This document shows, piece after piece, positions 20,035 through 30,170 of a stretch of DNA of 64,000 nucleotides. Source of the DNA: Bacteroidota bacterium (GTDB taxonomy: Bacteria > Bacteroidota > Bacteroidia > Flavobacteriales > Flavobacteriaceae); assembly GCA_022562895.1 (NCBI GenBank), contig JADFOK010000005.1:1-64000 (forward strand), written 5' to 3'. The position numbers and the translations under genes are program-made. Position 1 is the stretch's first letter; every line of letters starts with the position of its first letter. Below the pieces are notes generated by a model. That model searched no databases and had not been told where the DNA came from. It saw only the letters and a list, made by a program, of their open reading frames with translations.

Positions 20035-21129
20035 TTAAAAATAGGTAATTGAGTTGGTGTTAATTTGCGATAAAATGATTGCAAAATTACTAATTTTTTT
20101 GTTAAGGAAAGAAGCTAACAACTCTTTTGTGTATTGTTCGCTTTCATAATGACCAATATCTGCAAGAAGGATCGAATTCTCGGCTTTAAAAAAATCGTGA
20201 TATTTAAGGTCTGCGGTTACAAAAACATTAGCCCCAGCTTGTTTAGCTGTTTCAATTGCAAAACTACCGCTACCTCCCAATACAGCTATTTTTTTAATAG
20301 GCTTTTTTAATAATTTTGAATGCCGAATGCAATCTGTTTTCATTGTGTCTTTTAAAAAAGATAGAAAATCTCTTTCATTAACTTCCTTATTGAGTTCTCC
20401 TATCATTCCCATACCAATTTGCGGGTTGGTATTTTCAAGTGTTGTTACTTCGTAGGCCACTTCTTCATAAGGATGAGAATCGTAAAGTGCTTTTAATACA
20501 GAAGATTGTAGGTGTTTTTGAAAAGTTACTCCAATTTGTACTTCGTCCTCAAAACGTATTTCACCTTTTTCTCCAACTAATGGATTTGAATTTTCATTAC
20601 CCATATAACTTCCAGTACCTTTAATATTAAAACTGCATTTACTGTAGTTACCAATGTTTCCAGCTCCAGCCTTAAAAAGGGCATTACGTACTTTTTTAAC
20701 ACTTGCTGTAGGAACATAGGTAAATAACTTTTGGATGGTGTCATTTTTTGGAATTAAAATTTTCCTGTTCTTTAAATTTAGTTTTTCACATATCATAGCG
20801 TTTACACCATTCCATGAGTTATCTAAAGCAGTATGAATGGCAAAAATTGCTATGTTATTTTTAATGGATTTAATTATAACCCGTTCAACATAATTTTTGT
20901 TGTTGAATTTTTTTAATCCTGAAAATACGATTGGATGAAAACTTACAATAAGATTACAATTATTGTCGATTGCTTCGTCTACTACTCTTTCTAAAGTATC
21001 TAGTGTTACGAGAATCCCCGAAACTTCAGTGTTTCCCTCTCCTACAATTAGGCCAGTATTGTCAAAATCTTCAGAATAAGATAGAGGTGCAAGTTCTTCT
21101 AAAATAGTTATTACTTCGTTAATCTTCAT
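20035..21129 (-). CDS. Nif3-like dinuclear metal centre protein
   Basis: ITILEELAPLSYSEDFDNTGLIVG, LIVSFHPIVF, IHTALDNSWNGVN, GSGSFAIETAKQAGANVFVTADLKYHDF, IGHYESE. Confidence 0.93.
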   Translation of the reverse strand: MKINEVITILEELAPLSYSEDFDNTGLIVGEGNTEVSGILVTLDTLERVVDEAIDNNCNLIVSFHPIVFSGLKKFNNKNYVERVIIKSIKNNIAIFAIHTALDNSWNGVNAMICEKLNLKNRKILIPKNDTIQKLFTYVPTASVKKVRNALFKAGAGNIGNYSKCSFNIKGTGSYMGNENSNPLVGEKGEIRFEDEVQIGVTFQKHLQSSVLKALYDSHPYEEVAYEVTTLENTNPQIGMGMIGELNKEVNERDFLSFLKDTMKTDCIRHSKLLKKPIKKIAVLGGSGSFAIETAKQAGANVFVTADLKYHDFFKAENSILLADIGHYESEQYTKELLASFLNKKISNFAIILSQINTNSITYF

Positions 21130-21173
21130 AAATTTGATTTTATGGTAAAGATAAAAAAGTATATTTTCGTTAT

Positions 21174-22181
21174 ATGAATATTCTTCGGAAAATCCTTTTT
21201 CCCATTTCCTTGATGTATGGGGGTATTACATCTTTGCGTAATTTATTTTACGATAAGGGTTGGTTTGAAAGCAAAAAATATTCCATTCCAATAATATGTG
21301 TAGGGAATCTCACAACAGGAGGAACAGGAAAAAGTCCCATGATAGAATTCTTGATAGATTTTTTACGTGTAGATTATAATGTCGCGGTATTAAGTCGTGG
21401 TTATAAGAGGAAAACAAAAGGGTATAAGGAAGTTTTAATTAATAGCACTGTTGATGAAGTTGGGGATGAACCTCTTCAATTTAAACAAAAATTTCCAAAA
21501 GTTACTGTAGCTGTTTGTGCAGATAGACGAAAAGGTATTGAACAACTTAAATCTAATGCTGATTTAATTTTACTCGATGATGCATTTCAGCATAGAAAAG
21601 TGAAGGCTTCTACAAATATTCTACTAACAACCTTTGACGATTTGTATCTGTACGATACGATGTTACCTTCAGGAAATCTTCGAGAGTATAAATCAGGTGC
21701 CAAGAGAGCCCATTTTGTTTTTGTAACAAAATGTCCAGAAGGTGTTGCCTACGCTAAGCTACAAGAAATACAATTCAATTTAAAGTTGCATCATAACCAA
21801 AGAATTTATTTTTCTAGCATTGGATATGATAGATTAATATATGGTGTTTCTGAAACACTCCCTTTGGATTATCTTCAAGATAAAACTTTTACTCTGGTAT
21901 CGGGAATAGCTAATCCTAAGCCATTGGTTGATTTTTTAAAACAGAAAGAGTTTAATTTTGAACATAAAAAATATCCGGATCACCATCAGTTTTCACCCTT
22001 AGAAATAAAACAACTTAAAGAAAAAGAAATTATATTAACTACAGAAAAGAACTTTGTGAGATTACAATCTCAACTCAAAAAATTTGCAATTTACTTTTTG
22101 CCCATAAAGACTGTGATATTAAATGAACAAGAGGAGTTTTTTAAAGATGCAGTAAAAAAAAGGCTTGAAAGAATTGATTAA
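21174..22181 (+). CDS. lpxK: Tetraacyldisaccharide 4'-kinase
   Basis: VGNLTTGGTGKSPM Walker A, LSRGYKRKTKG, DEPLQFKQKFP, LLDDAFQHR. Confidence 0.95.
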   Translation: MNILRKILFPISLMYGGITSLRNLFYDKGWFESKKYSIPIICVGNLTTGGTGKSPMIEFLIDFLRVDYNVAVLSRGYKRKTKGYKEVLINSTVDEVGDEPLQFKQKFPKVTVAVCADRRKGIEQLKSNADLILLDDAFQHRKVKASTNILLTTFDDLYLYDTMLPSGNLREYKSGAKRAHFVFVTKCPEGVAYAKLQEIQFNLKLHHNQRIYFSSIGYDRLIYGVSETLPLDYLQDKTFTLVSGIANPKPLVDFLKQKEFNFEHKKYPDHHQFSPLEIKQLKEKEIILTTEKNFVRLQSQLKKFAIYFLPIKTVILNEQEEFFKDAVKKRLERID

Positions 22182-22183
22182 TA

Positions 22184-24445
22184 TTAATTATCAACAGGAA
22201 ATTTATTTCCTTCGAGGCAACGATATATTTTTTCGAAGAAATCTTCGGGTTTAAAAGGCTTAGGTATAATTTCATTAAATCCTGCATTATAGAAATCATC
22301 TAAGTTTTCGTCTATTGTAACAGCTGTTAGTGCAATTATTGGGATTTGTTTGTTAAATTCTCTAATCTTTTTTGTTGTTTCTATACCACTTATTCCTGGC
22401 ATGTGTATGTCCATTAGTATTATTTCGATATTATTTTCTTTTACCATTTCGATAGCATCAATACCATTATCTGCAACCATACATTTCATCTTGTTTTTTT
22501 CAAGAATCTTTTTGGTAATCATTTGATTAATTTTGTTGTCTTCAACAACAAGTATTGAAACATTTTCTAAAGCACCATAATCTATATCATAAATAATTTT
22601 GTTTGGGTCGTTTTCATCTTTTAGTTCTTCTGAAATACTAAAAGAAATATCAAACCAAAATTTGGATCCTTTCCCAAGTTGACTTTCCAAATGGATTTTA
22701 CTATTCATTAAATCCAAAAGATTTTTTACAATAGAAAGGCCAAGTCCCGAACCACCAAATTTTCTATTAATTTGTAATGAACCTTGTGAAAATGTTTCAA
22801 AAATGCTCTTTTGTTTTTTCTTAGATATACCAACACCATCATCTTCAATCTCTACATGAAGTAATACATTGTCTTCGGAATGTTCAAGTTTTTGAACTCG
22901 AACATATACATCTCCATTTTGAGTGAATTTTACAGAGTTTCCTATCAAGTTAACAAGGACTTGTGAAAGTTTTAACGGGTCACCTAATAATTTATCTGGG
23001 ATACTTTCATCATATTCAAAATGAAGGCTGTTTTTTCGATCTTCAGCTGTTTTTCTCAGGGAAATCAAAACATCATTAATACGTCTTTTAAGACTGAAGG
23101 ATGTTTTTTCAATCTCTACTTTATTTGCTTCTAACTTGTTTAAATCAAGTATGTTATTAATTAGAGATAATAAATATTCACCTGAAAATTTTAAGGAGTT
23201 TAGATGCTCTTTTTGTTCAGGTTTAGGGTCTTCCTCTAACAATAGATGTGTGAGCCCAGTAACGGCATATAAAGGTGTTCTTAGTTCATGCGTAATAGTA
23301 GATAAGAAATGTGCTTTTGCAAGAGAAGCTTTTTCTGCTTTTTCTTTTGATAATGTTAACTCAATGTTTTTATCTTTCAAGAGGTCATTTGCTTTAGCAC
23401 GTAGGTTATTATTTTTAAATAACGAAAGCGCGAGAAGGGATAGTATAATAATTAAGGCAATACTCAAACCTGTGGTCATTTTACCAAAGTTGATCGATCT
23501 CTGTTTTTGGTTTAGATCATCCCGTTGTGATGCTATAATTTCGTTAAGGTCTCCAACATTGAAATCTGTTTCATTACCTTTTGATATAGCATTAATATAG
23601 ACATTATAGGTCGAATCTTTCTTTTGAGAATATAGCTGCAAATAATTTTCTGCTTTTATGGGGTCATTTTTCCTAATTGCAATTTGTGAAGCAATTTTAT
23701 AACTTTCAATTTTAAGTTCGGAGAAGGATTTTACTTCAATTATTATAAGTGCTTTTTCTAAAGCATTAATAGAACGTTCTAAATTTACGTTTGCTTGTGT
23801 TTCTTCCAAATCGAGTAATGCTTCTGACTCATAAAGGATTGATAATGCTTCTTGATGTTTTAAATTATAGGATCTAAAAATGGGTATTGCAGCTTCAAAA
23901 TAATTTATAGCAATCTTAGGATTTCCTTTTTTAAGCTCAAGAATTCCAAAAGCTAAAATTGTATTTGCTTTATCTTTTTCGTTATTTAATTCAGTGAAAA
24001 TTTTATCAGCATCCTTTAAAAATCTATCTGCATCGATATAGTTTCCACTATGAGTTAGAATTAAACCATATAGATTATAAGTTTTAGCAAGTGAGAATTT
24101 ATCTTCAGAATTTTTTAAAAAAGCAATCGCTTTAATAACTTCTGAAGCTGCCTTATCATAATTGTGAATGTTGTATTGAAGTTCGGAAATACGATAATAA
24201 AATTCAGCTTTAAGAAGGTTATTATTTGTTAATGAAATAAAATTACCAGCTTTATTAAGACTAATAATAGCAGTTTCAAAATCCCTGACTAATAATGCAT
24301 CATTTGCTTCTCTTTGATATTTGTTAATAAGCACTAATGTATCATTCTTTGTTTCCTGTGTATACGCACTATACGAGAAAAAAAAGGAGATTAAAAGCAT
24401 GCCAATAGCTGTGTAATATTTATAATTATTACCCATAAAATACAT
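22184..24445 (-). CDS. Hybrid sensor histidine kinase: TPR sensor, TM, HisKA, HATPase, REC
   Basis: TPR repeats, TM (TTGLSIALIIILSLLALSLF), FLSTITHELRTPLYAVTG H-box, LVNLIGNSVKFT, DDGVGI, GGSGLGLSI, receiver VEDNKINQ...ILMDIHMPG. Confidence 0.93.
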   Translation of the reverse strand: MYFMGNNYKYYTAIGMLLISFFFSYSAYTQETKNDTLVLINKYQREANDALLVRDFETAIISLNKAGNFISLTNNNLLKAEFYYRISELQYNIHNYDKAASEVIKAIAFLKNSEDKFSLAKTYNLYGLILTHSGNYIDADRFLKDADKIFTELNNEKDKANTILAFGILELKKGNPKIAINYFEAAIPIFRSYNLKHQEALSILYESEALLDLEETQANVNLERSINALEKALIIIEVKSFSELKIESYKIASQIAIRKNDPIKAENYLQLYSQKKDSTYNVYINAISKGNETDFNVGDLNEIIASQRDDLNQKQRSINFGKMTTGLSIALIIILSLLALSLFKNNNLRAKANDLLKDKNIELTLSKEKAEKASLAKAHFLSTITHELRTPLYAVTGLTHLLLEEDPKPEQKEHLNSLKFSGEYLLSLINNILDLNKLEANKVEIEKTSFSLKRRINDVLISLRKTAEDRKNSLHFEYDESIPDKLLGDPLKLSQVLVNLIGNSVKFTQNGDVYVRVQKLEHSEDNVLLHVEIEDDGVGISKKKQKSIFETFSQGSLQINRKFGGSGLGLSIVKNLLDLMNSKIHLESQLGKGSKFWFDISFSISEELKDENDPNKIIYDIDYGALENVSILVVEDNKINQMITKKILEKNKMKCMVADNGIDAIEMVKENNIEIILMDIHMPGISGIETTKKIREFNKQIPIIALTAVTIDENLDDFYNAGFNEIIPKPFKPEDFFEKIYRCLEGNKFPVDN

Positions 24446-24466
24446 GTACTTAAACGATAAATATAG

Positions 24467-25465
24467 TTATTTCCTCGATATTTGTTGAATTAAATCTATA
24501 ATTCTCGATGAATAACCAATTTCATTATCATACCAACCTATGATTTTTACCATTTTCCCTATTACTGAGGTCATTCCGGCGTCAAAAATACAGGAATGGG
24601 TATTGCCAACAATATCAATAGACACAATAGGGTCTTCGGTATATTGTAGAATACCTTTTAAAGTGGTTTCTGAAGCTTTTTTAAAGGTCTTATTTATTGC
24701 ATCAATACTTACTTCTTGATTAACATTAATAGTAATATCTGATAAGGATCCATTTGGAATAGGAACTCGAATACCACATCCTCCTATAACCTTGGCTAAA
24801 TCTGGAAATATTTTTGTCAATGCTTTGGCAGCACCTGTTGTTGTTGGTATAATAGATTGACTTGCGGCTCGGGATCTTCGCAAATCTCTGTGAGGTTGGT
24901 CATGTAAACTTTGGTCTGTAGTATATGAGTGAATGGTAGTAATATATGCCTGTTTTATACCACAAAGCTCGTTTATAACCTTAAGCATAGGAGCTGCATT
25001 GTTTGTGGTACAAGATGCGTTAGAAATAATAGTGTCTTCTTTGGTTAAAATATTTTCATTAACACCTATTACAACCATTTTTATGGAATCTTCAACGGAT
25101 GGAGCCGATAATATTACTTTTTCTGCTCCAACTAATAAATGCTTTTCTAATTGATATCGGGATTTAAAAGCTCCCGTACATTCTATAACTACTGATACAT
25201 TATCCCAGAGGATGTCTTCAATATTTTTTTCAGAAGAAAAACGGACGGTATTACCAGAAACATTAATTTCATTATTTGTGAAAGTAATGTTTTCGTGTAA
25301 AATTCCGTGAATACTATCATATTTTAATAGATGGCTTAACGTTCTTGAATCTGATAAGTCATTAATTGCAACAACTTGTATTTCAGGATGATTAATAAGT
25401 AATCTAAAAAGGTTTCTACCAATACGCCCAAATCCATTAATACCTATTTTTATTTTTTTCTCCAT
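24467..25465 (-). CDS. gap: Type I glyceraldehyde-3-phosphate dehydrogenase (start inside track ORF 24467..25522)
   Basis: KIGINGFGRIGRNLFR, SNASCTTNNAAPMLKV, RRSRAASQSIIPTTTGAAKA, WYDNEIGYSSR. Confidence 0.95.
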   Translation of the reverse strand: MEKKIKIGINGFGRIGRNLFRLLINHPEIQVVAINDLSDSRTLSHLLKYDSIHGILHENITFTNNEINVSGNTVRFSSEKNIEDILWDNVSVVIECTGAFKSRYQLEKHLLVGAEKVILSAPSVEDSIKMVVIGVNENILTKEDTIISNASCTTNNAAPMLKVINELCGIKQAYITTIHSYTTDQSLHDQPHRDLRRSRAASQSIIPTTTGAAKALTKIFPDLAKVIGGCGIRVPIPNGSLSDITINVNQEVSIDAINKTFKKASETTLKGILQYTEDPIVSIDIVGNTHSCIFDAGMTSVIGKMVKIIGWYDNEIGYSSRIIDLIQQISRK

Positions 25466-25472
25466 CTTGTTA

Positions 25473-26345
25473 TTACAAAAGATGCTTTTGAGCTTTATAG
25501 GAAGAACGAACAAGAGCACCACTTTCTACGTGGCGAAAGCCCATTTTAAGACCTACTTTTTCATATTCTTTAAACTGTTCGGGAAAAATAAATTCTTTTA
25601 CGGGTAAATGTTTTTTAGAAGGTTGTAAATATTGTCCAATAGTAATTATATCGATACCAACATTACGCAGATCTTGCATAGTTTTTAATACTTCATTTTG
25701 GGTTTCCCCTAAGCCAAGCATTATCCCGCTTTTTGTTCGTTTAACCCCTTGTTCTTTAAGGTATTTTAGAACCTCTAGACTACGTTCATATTTAGCTTGT
25801 ATTCGCACTTCACGGGTAAGACGCTTTACAGTTTCTAAATTGTGAGATATTACTTCGGGCTGTACGGCTATTATACGATCTATGTTGCGAGTTACTCCTT
25901 GAAAATCCGGAATAAGAGTTTCCAAAGTTATATTAGGGTTCATTCTTCTTATTGCTTTTATCGTTTCTGCCCAAAGGATAGAACCCATGTCTTTTAAATC
26001 ATCACGATCTACCGACGTGATTACTGCGTGTTTTATATTCATTATTTTGATGGATTGGGCCACTCTTTCAGGTTCATCCCATTCCACAGTATTGGGCCTA
26101 CCCGTATTTACACCACAAAACCCGCAAGAACGTGTACAAATGTTTCCTAAAATCATAAAAGTAGCAGTACCCTCTGTCCAGCATTCACCCATATTAGGAC
26201 AACTGCCCGATATACAAATAGTATTTAGATTGTACTTATCAACCAAACCTCTTAATTCGGTATATTTTTTACCTGTTGGTAGCTTAACACGCAACCATTT
26301 TGGCTTAGGTACTGGTTTTAAAGATTCAATAGTTTGTATACTCAT
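25473..26345 (-). CDS. lipA: Lipoyl synthase (radical SAM)
   Basis: [13 protein letters not shown] and CTRSCGFC cluster motifs; [11 protein letters not shown]. Confidence 0.97.
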   Translation of the reverse strand: MSIQTIESLKPVPKPKWLRVKLPTGKKYTELRGLVDKYNLNTICISGSCPNMGECWTEGTATFMILGNICTRSCGFCGVNTGRPNTVEWDEPERVAQSIKIMNIKHAVITSVDRDDLKDMGSILWAETIKAIRRMNPNITLETLIPDFQGVTRNIDRIIAVQPEVISHNLETVKRLTREVRIQAKYERSLEVLKYLKEQGVKRTKSGIMLGLGETQNEVLKTMQDLRNVGIDIITIGQYLQPSKKHLPVKEFIFPEQFKEYEKVGLKMGFRHVESGALVRSSYKAQKHLL

Positions 26346-26386
26346 AATAACCGACAAAGATACGAAGATTAGCTTATAAAAAATTA

Positions 26387-27595
26387 TTACAAAGTACTAA
26401 GATACCAAAGGCTGAATGCTAGTAAAATAGCAATACTAATGATGCTATATGACTTTAAAAATTTTGAAGGATGAGCTTCTTTTGGAGTATTTTTTCCAGT
26501 TATGAGTTTAAAATTAATTATGGCATAAAATGGTGCAGTTAAAAAGGATAAAATAGTAGCAATTTTTATTAGGAGACCCATTTCAGAAATAAAAAAGAAA
26601 AATATACTAAGTGTACCAGTTACTAAAACTAATAACCATAATAAATACCCTTTAGAATATTTTTTCCCATTAATAATTTCTAAACTAGAACGCATAACTC
26701 GGGGAGAAGCATCTAGGGTCGTTAATGTAGTACTAAACATAGTTGTTAGTGCAGCAATCCCTATAATAACTCTTGCTCCATCACCCAAGCTGTAAGTATA
26801 CATGTTTATAAGTTGAGTGGCGAATTCACTTCCTTTTTCTGAAAAACTTTCACCACTGCCATACATAACTAAAGCTCCTAATGACAGAAATCCTATAGCA
26901 AGAACAGTAGTAGTAATATACCCAACATTAAAATCGAAACGAGATTGTTTTATAGAAATAGTAGGGTCCATTTTCTTTTTCTCTACGGTCCAAACCGAAT
27001 GCCAAACAGAAATATCTAAGGGTGCAGGCATCCAGCCCATAAAAGCAATTAAAAAGGCTATCGAAACTGAATCTTTTGGGATTATCTGAGAAAAATTAAT
27101 ATCAACAACTGGTTTTAAGACTAGAACTACGGCTATAATTGTACTCACTGTTAGACACAATACAATAATTTTCATCAGGGAGTCAAGAATTTTATACCGC
27201 CCTATAAGTAGAATGAAAATACAAATTCCTGTAATAATAGATGCCCATAATACCAATGAACTGCCACCAAAAAGTGAAGAAGCAATACTTGCTGTAACAA
27301 TGGTAACAGCAGTTTGAATGGTAAACATAGTAGCAAAGGTTAATATAAAATAGGCAATTAAAACTCCCTTACTCATCTTATAATATCCTTCCAGTAAACT
27401 TTCTCCTGTTGCAGCTGCATAGCGGGGACCAAATTGAAAAAAAGGGTATTTTATAAGATTGATAAGAAGTAAGGCCCATAGTAGACCAAAACCAAAATCG
27501 GCTCCAGCTCTAGTAGATTGTACTAAATGTGAAACACCTATAGCGGCACCAGCAAAAAGAAATCCAGGTCCCAGTTTTTTAAGAGATAATCTCAA
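26387..27595 (-). CDS. Nramp family divalent metal transporter
   Basis: [27 protein letters not shown], about 11 hydrophobic TMs, [16 protein letters not shown]. Confidence 0.88.
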   Translation of the reverse strand: MRLSLKKLGPGFLFAGAAIGVSHLVQSTRAGADFGFGLLWALLLINLIKYPFFQFGPRYAAATGESLLEGYYKMSKGVLIAYFILTFATMFTIQTAVTIVTASIASSLFGGSSLVLWASIITGICIFILLIGRYKILDSLMKIIVLCLTVSTIIAVVLVLKPVVDINFSQIIPKDSVSIAFLIAFMGWMPAPLDISVWHSVWTVEKKKMDPTISIKQSRFDFNVGYITTTVLAIGFLSLGALVMYGSGESFSEKGSEFATQLINMYTYSLGDGARVIIGIAALTTMFSTTLTTLDASPRVMRSSLEIINGKKYSKGYLLWLLVLVTGTLSIFFFFISEMGLLIKIATILSFLTAPFYAIINFKLITGKNTPKEAHPSKFLKSYSIISIAILLAFSLWYLSTL

Positions 27596-28164
27596 TCTTT
27601 ATGGTTTTGATTAATTATTTCCGCCAATAATTTTCTGGCCCGAAGCAATCTCACTTTAACATTATTAAGGGATTCACCAAGCTTATTTGATATTTCTATA
27701 TAACTCATTTCTTGAAAATAACGCAAATTTATTACATCTTGATAATGAGGCTTTAATTGCTTGATAAATTGAAGTAGCTCTGTAAGATTTTGTTTTGTAA
27801 TTAGTCTATCTTCAGGAGTTGGAGCATCATCAGGGATTTTTTTTACATGCTCCTCAGAAGTATTCATAGAGTGCCAATAAACAGATAATTTTTTCTTACG
27901 ACTTTTATCAATTTGAATGTTCTTTGAAATCGTTATCAACCATGTTCCAAAAACATACTTTTTGTCATAACTAGCTATCTTATCAAAGGCTTTAGAAAAG
28001 GTTTCAATGGTAATATCTTCAGCCTCATATTCATTATTAACTCTCTTTAATTGAAAACCATATACATCATTCCAATAATAATCTAATAAAAAATTAAATG
28101 CACTTTGAGAATCTTTTTTTGCTTTTTCAATCTGATTTATAATTTCTTCTTTGTTTATTTCCAC
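27592..28164 (-). CDS. RNA polymerase sigma factor, sigma-70/ECF family
   Basis: Region 2 EYEAEDITIETFSKAFDKIASYD...FGTWLITISKN and region 4 YQDVINLRYFQEMSYIEISNKLGESLNNVKVRLLRARKLL. Confidence 0.93.
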   Translation of the reverse strand: MEINKEEIINQIEKAKKDSQSAFNFLLDYYWNDVYGFQLKRVNNEYEAEDITIETFSKAFDKIASYDKKYVFGTWLITISKNIQIDKSRKKKLSVYWHSMNTSEEHVKKIPDDAPTPEDRLITKQNLTELLQFIKQLKPHYQDVINLRYFQEMSYIEISNKLGESLNNVKVRLLRARKLLAEIINQNHKD

Positions 28165-29258
28165 TTAGTAGGATTTGAAGTGCTATTTGTAATAAAGATA
28201 CTCAATTGTAAGAATATTAAAAAAAGTTCCAAAAAAGGCAGGAATGGAATTAAGTCTTTCCCTTTAAGTTTTATTGCAGCTTTACCGATAATTACAAATT
28301 GAAGTAAAAATCTGAAACTTATTAGAATAACAGGGATTTTCCAATCTAATGTAAGTAATGTTACTCCTCCTAATACCCAAAAAAGAACTTGTGTGATAAA
28401 ATAAAAACCCAATAATAATTTGTGTTTGTATTTGTAATATTTAGCTGTTGAGAAATGTCTTTTTTTTTGTATGAACCAAGCTTTCCAGGATTTTTTTGGG
28501 CTTGAATAAGTAAATGAATTCTTTGAAAAACAAATAGCAGTATTATCCTTAGTGGCTGCTTCATTTACAAATAAATCATCATCCCCTGAGGGTACATTAA
28601 TATGTGACGTAAATCCCTTGTTATCAAAATATAAATTGCTGGTATACCCTAAATTTCTTCCAACACCCATATAGGGCATTCCTGCTACTGCATAGGAAAA
28701 GTATTGGGTAGCAGTCATTAATGTTTCAAAACGAATGAGTTTGTTTAAAATACCGGGTCGTTTATCGTAAGCACCAAATCCCAAAATGAGTTGTTTATTT
28801 AATGTAAAAAGAGATGTCATCTCCTTTAACCACTGTTTTGATGCTGGTTTACAATCTGCATCAGTAAAAATGAGGTATCTATTATTTGCACGTTTAATTC
28901 CTAAAGTAAGAGCGTATTTTTTATTTGCCCAAAATGCTTCGTTGTTTTCAACATCTACAATTTTTATTCGTGGATCCTTCTTAGCAAATGAATTCATGAC
29001 CTCTAAGGTGTTATCTATAGAAGCGTTGTTAATTAGTATTATTTCAAAATTGGGATAATCTTGTTGAAGCCAATGAGGAATATTGATTAACAGATTTTCA
29101 GTTTCATTTTTAGCACAAATAATTAAGGAAACAGCCCCTAAGCTTTTTTGATGATGTTTTTTTTCATTTATAGGACTTAAAAATGAAAATTTTGAAAACA
29201 ATAAAAAATATACACAATTTAATAGTACCACAAAAGCAAATAGGTAAAGTAGTACCAT
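28155..29258 (-). CDS. Family 2 glycosyltransferase, membrane-bound
   Basis: SLIICAKNETENLLINIPHWLQQDYPNFEIILINNASID, FTDADCKPAS, C-terminal TMs. Confidence 0.92.
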   Translation of the reverse strand: MVLLYLFAFVVLLNCVYFLLFSKFSFLSPINEKKHHQKSLGAVSLIICAKNETENLLINIPHWLQQDYPNFEIILINNASIDNTLEVMNSFAKKDPRIKIVDVENNEAFWANKKYALTLGIKRANNRYLIFTDADCKPASKQWLKEMTSLFTLNKQLILGFGAYDKRPGILNKLIRFETLMTATQYFSYAVAGMPYMGVGRNLGYTSNLYFDNKGFTSHINVPSGDDDLFVNEAATKDNTAICFSKNSFTYSSPKKSWKAWFIQKKRHFSTAKYYKYKHKLLLGFYFITQVLFWVLGGVTLLTLDWKIPVILISFRFLLQFVIIGKAAIKLKGKDLIPFLPFLELFLIFLQLSIFITNSTSNPTKWK

Positions 29259-29275
29259 AAAAAAAAAGATTTTAA

Positions 29276-29479
29276 TTATTTATGAGGTTGCTCAATACAT
29301 GAATCGAATTGATCAGGAGTTTTTCCACAGAAACTACAAGTCTCCCCTTTTTTATTTAAAAAAGGATTTTGGCTGGCGCAAGTGCCATAAAATTTTCCTT
29401 CTTTTTTTATCCAGATTTTAATAGCAATACCGGCAAAGGCTAATAACAATAAAATAATTGTGATAACGAGAAGACCCAT
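29276..29479 (-). CDS. Small membrane Cys-rich protein, probable Na+-NQR maturation factor NqrM (DUF539)
   Basis: 67 aa, one N-terminal TM then GTCASQNPFLNKKGETCSFCGKTPDQFDSC, matching the C...CxxCG...C pattern of NqrM. Confidence 0.65.
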   Translation of the reverse strand: MGLLVITIILLLLAFAGIAIKIWIKKEGKFYGTCASQNPFLNKKGETCSFCGKTPDQFDSCIEQPHK

Positions 29480-29570
29480 ATTTAATTTTGAAATACAAAA
29501 TTACAATCTTTCTTGGTGATGTGATTGCAAATTCATTATTTTTAATAAAAAAAATATATATTTAATTGAA

Positions 29571-30170
29571 ATGAAAAATATTTACCATACTCTTTGGATA
29601 TTTTGTTTAGCAGCTGTTTTGTTTGCTTGTAAAAATGATATAAAGGATTCAAAATCAATGAATGATAAAGAGATAATAAAAACTGAAACAAAACCACTTC
29701 CTAATGAAGCTAAAAGAGAATTAAATAGTGTATTTTCAAAGTTAATGATTACTCAGGAGTTAAAGACTTATGTAAGATTTATTATAAGTGCAGATTTAGT
29801 AGAGGTCCTTTCTAATCAAAAAGGGCCATTTACAGTATTTGCTCCTACTATTGATGCTTTTAATAATATCCCTAAAGAAAAGATGAATTTATTATTAGAT
29901 TATAACAAAAGAGTATTTTTAATTGATTTAATAAAAACACATATAGTAGAGGGAAATTTAGATTTTGCTACATTGGTACAATCTATCAGTAAAAATGGAG
30001 GGATTTATAATTTAAAGACTTTATCTGGAGTTACCCTTACAGCCTCTATGATTGGTAATGAAATAATTATTAAAGATAATAATGGAGTAAAAGCAATAAT
30101 TGGCAAGAGTGATATCAATGGATCAAACGGAGTGATTCACGTTCTGGATACTGTTTTAGGGGTAAATTAA
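29571..30170 (+). CDS. Fasciclin domain lipoprotein
   Basis: Lipobox LFACKN; GPFTVFAPTIDAFNNIP, THIVEGNLDF, GVIHVLDTVL. Confidence 0.93.
   Translation: MKNIYHTLWIFCLAAVLFACKNDIKDSKSMNDKEIIKTETKPLPNEAKRELNSVFSKLMITQELKTYVRFIISADLVEVLSNQKGPFTVFAPTIDAFNNIPKEKMNLLLDYNKRVFLIDLIKTHIVEGNLDFATLVQSISKNGGIYNLKTLSGVTLTASMIGNEIIIKDNNGVKAIIGKSDINGSNGVIHVLDTVLGVN

Noticed and set aside
23136-23600. 154-aa ORF antisense to the hybrid histidine kinase
   Set aside because: Antisense shadow ORF; no recognisable domain and fully covered by the HisKA region
25987-26379. 130-aa ORF antisense to lipA
   Set aside because: Lies opposite lipoyl synthase catalytic motifs; shadow ORF
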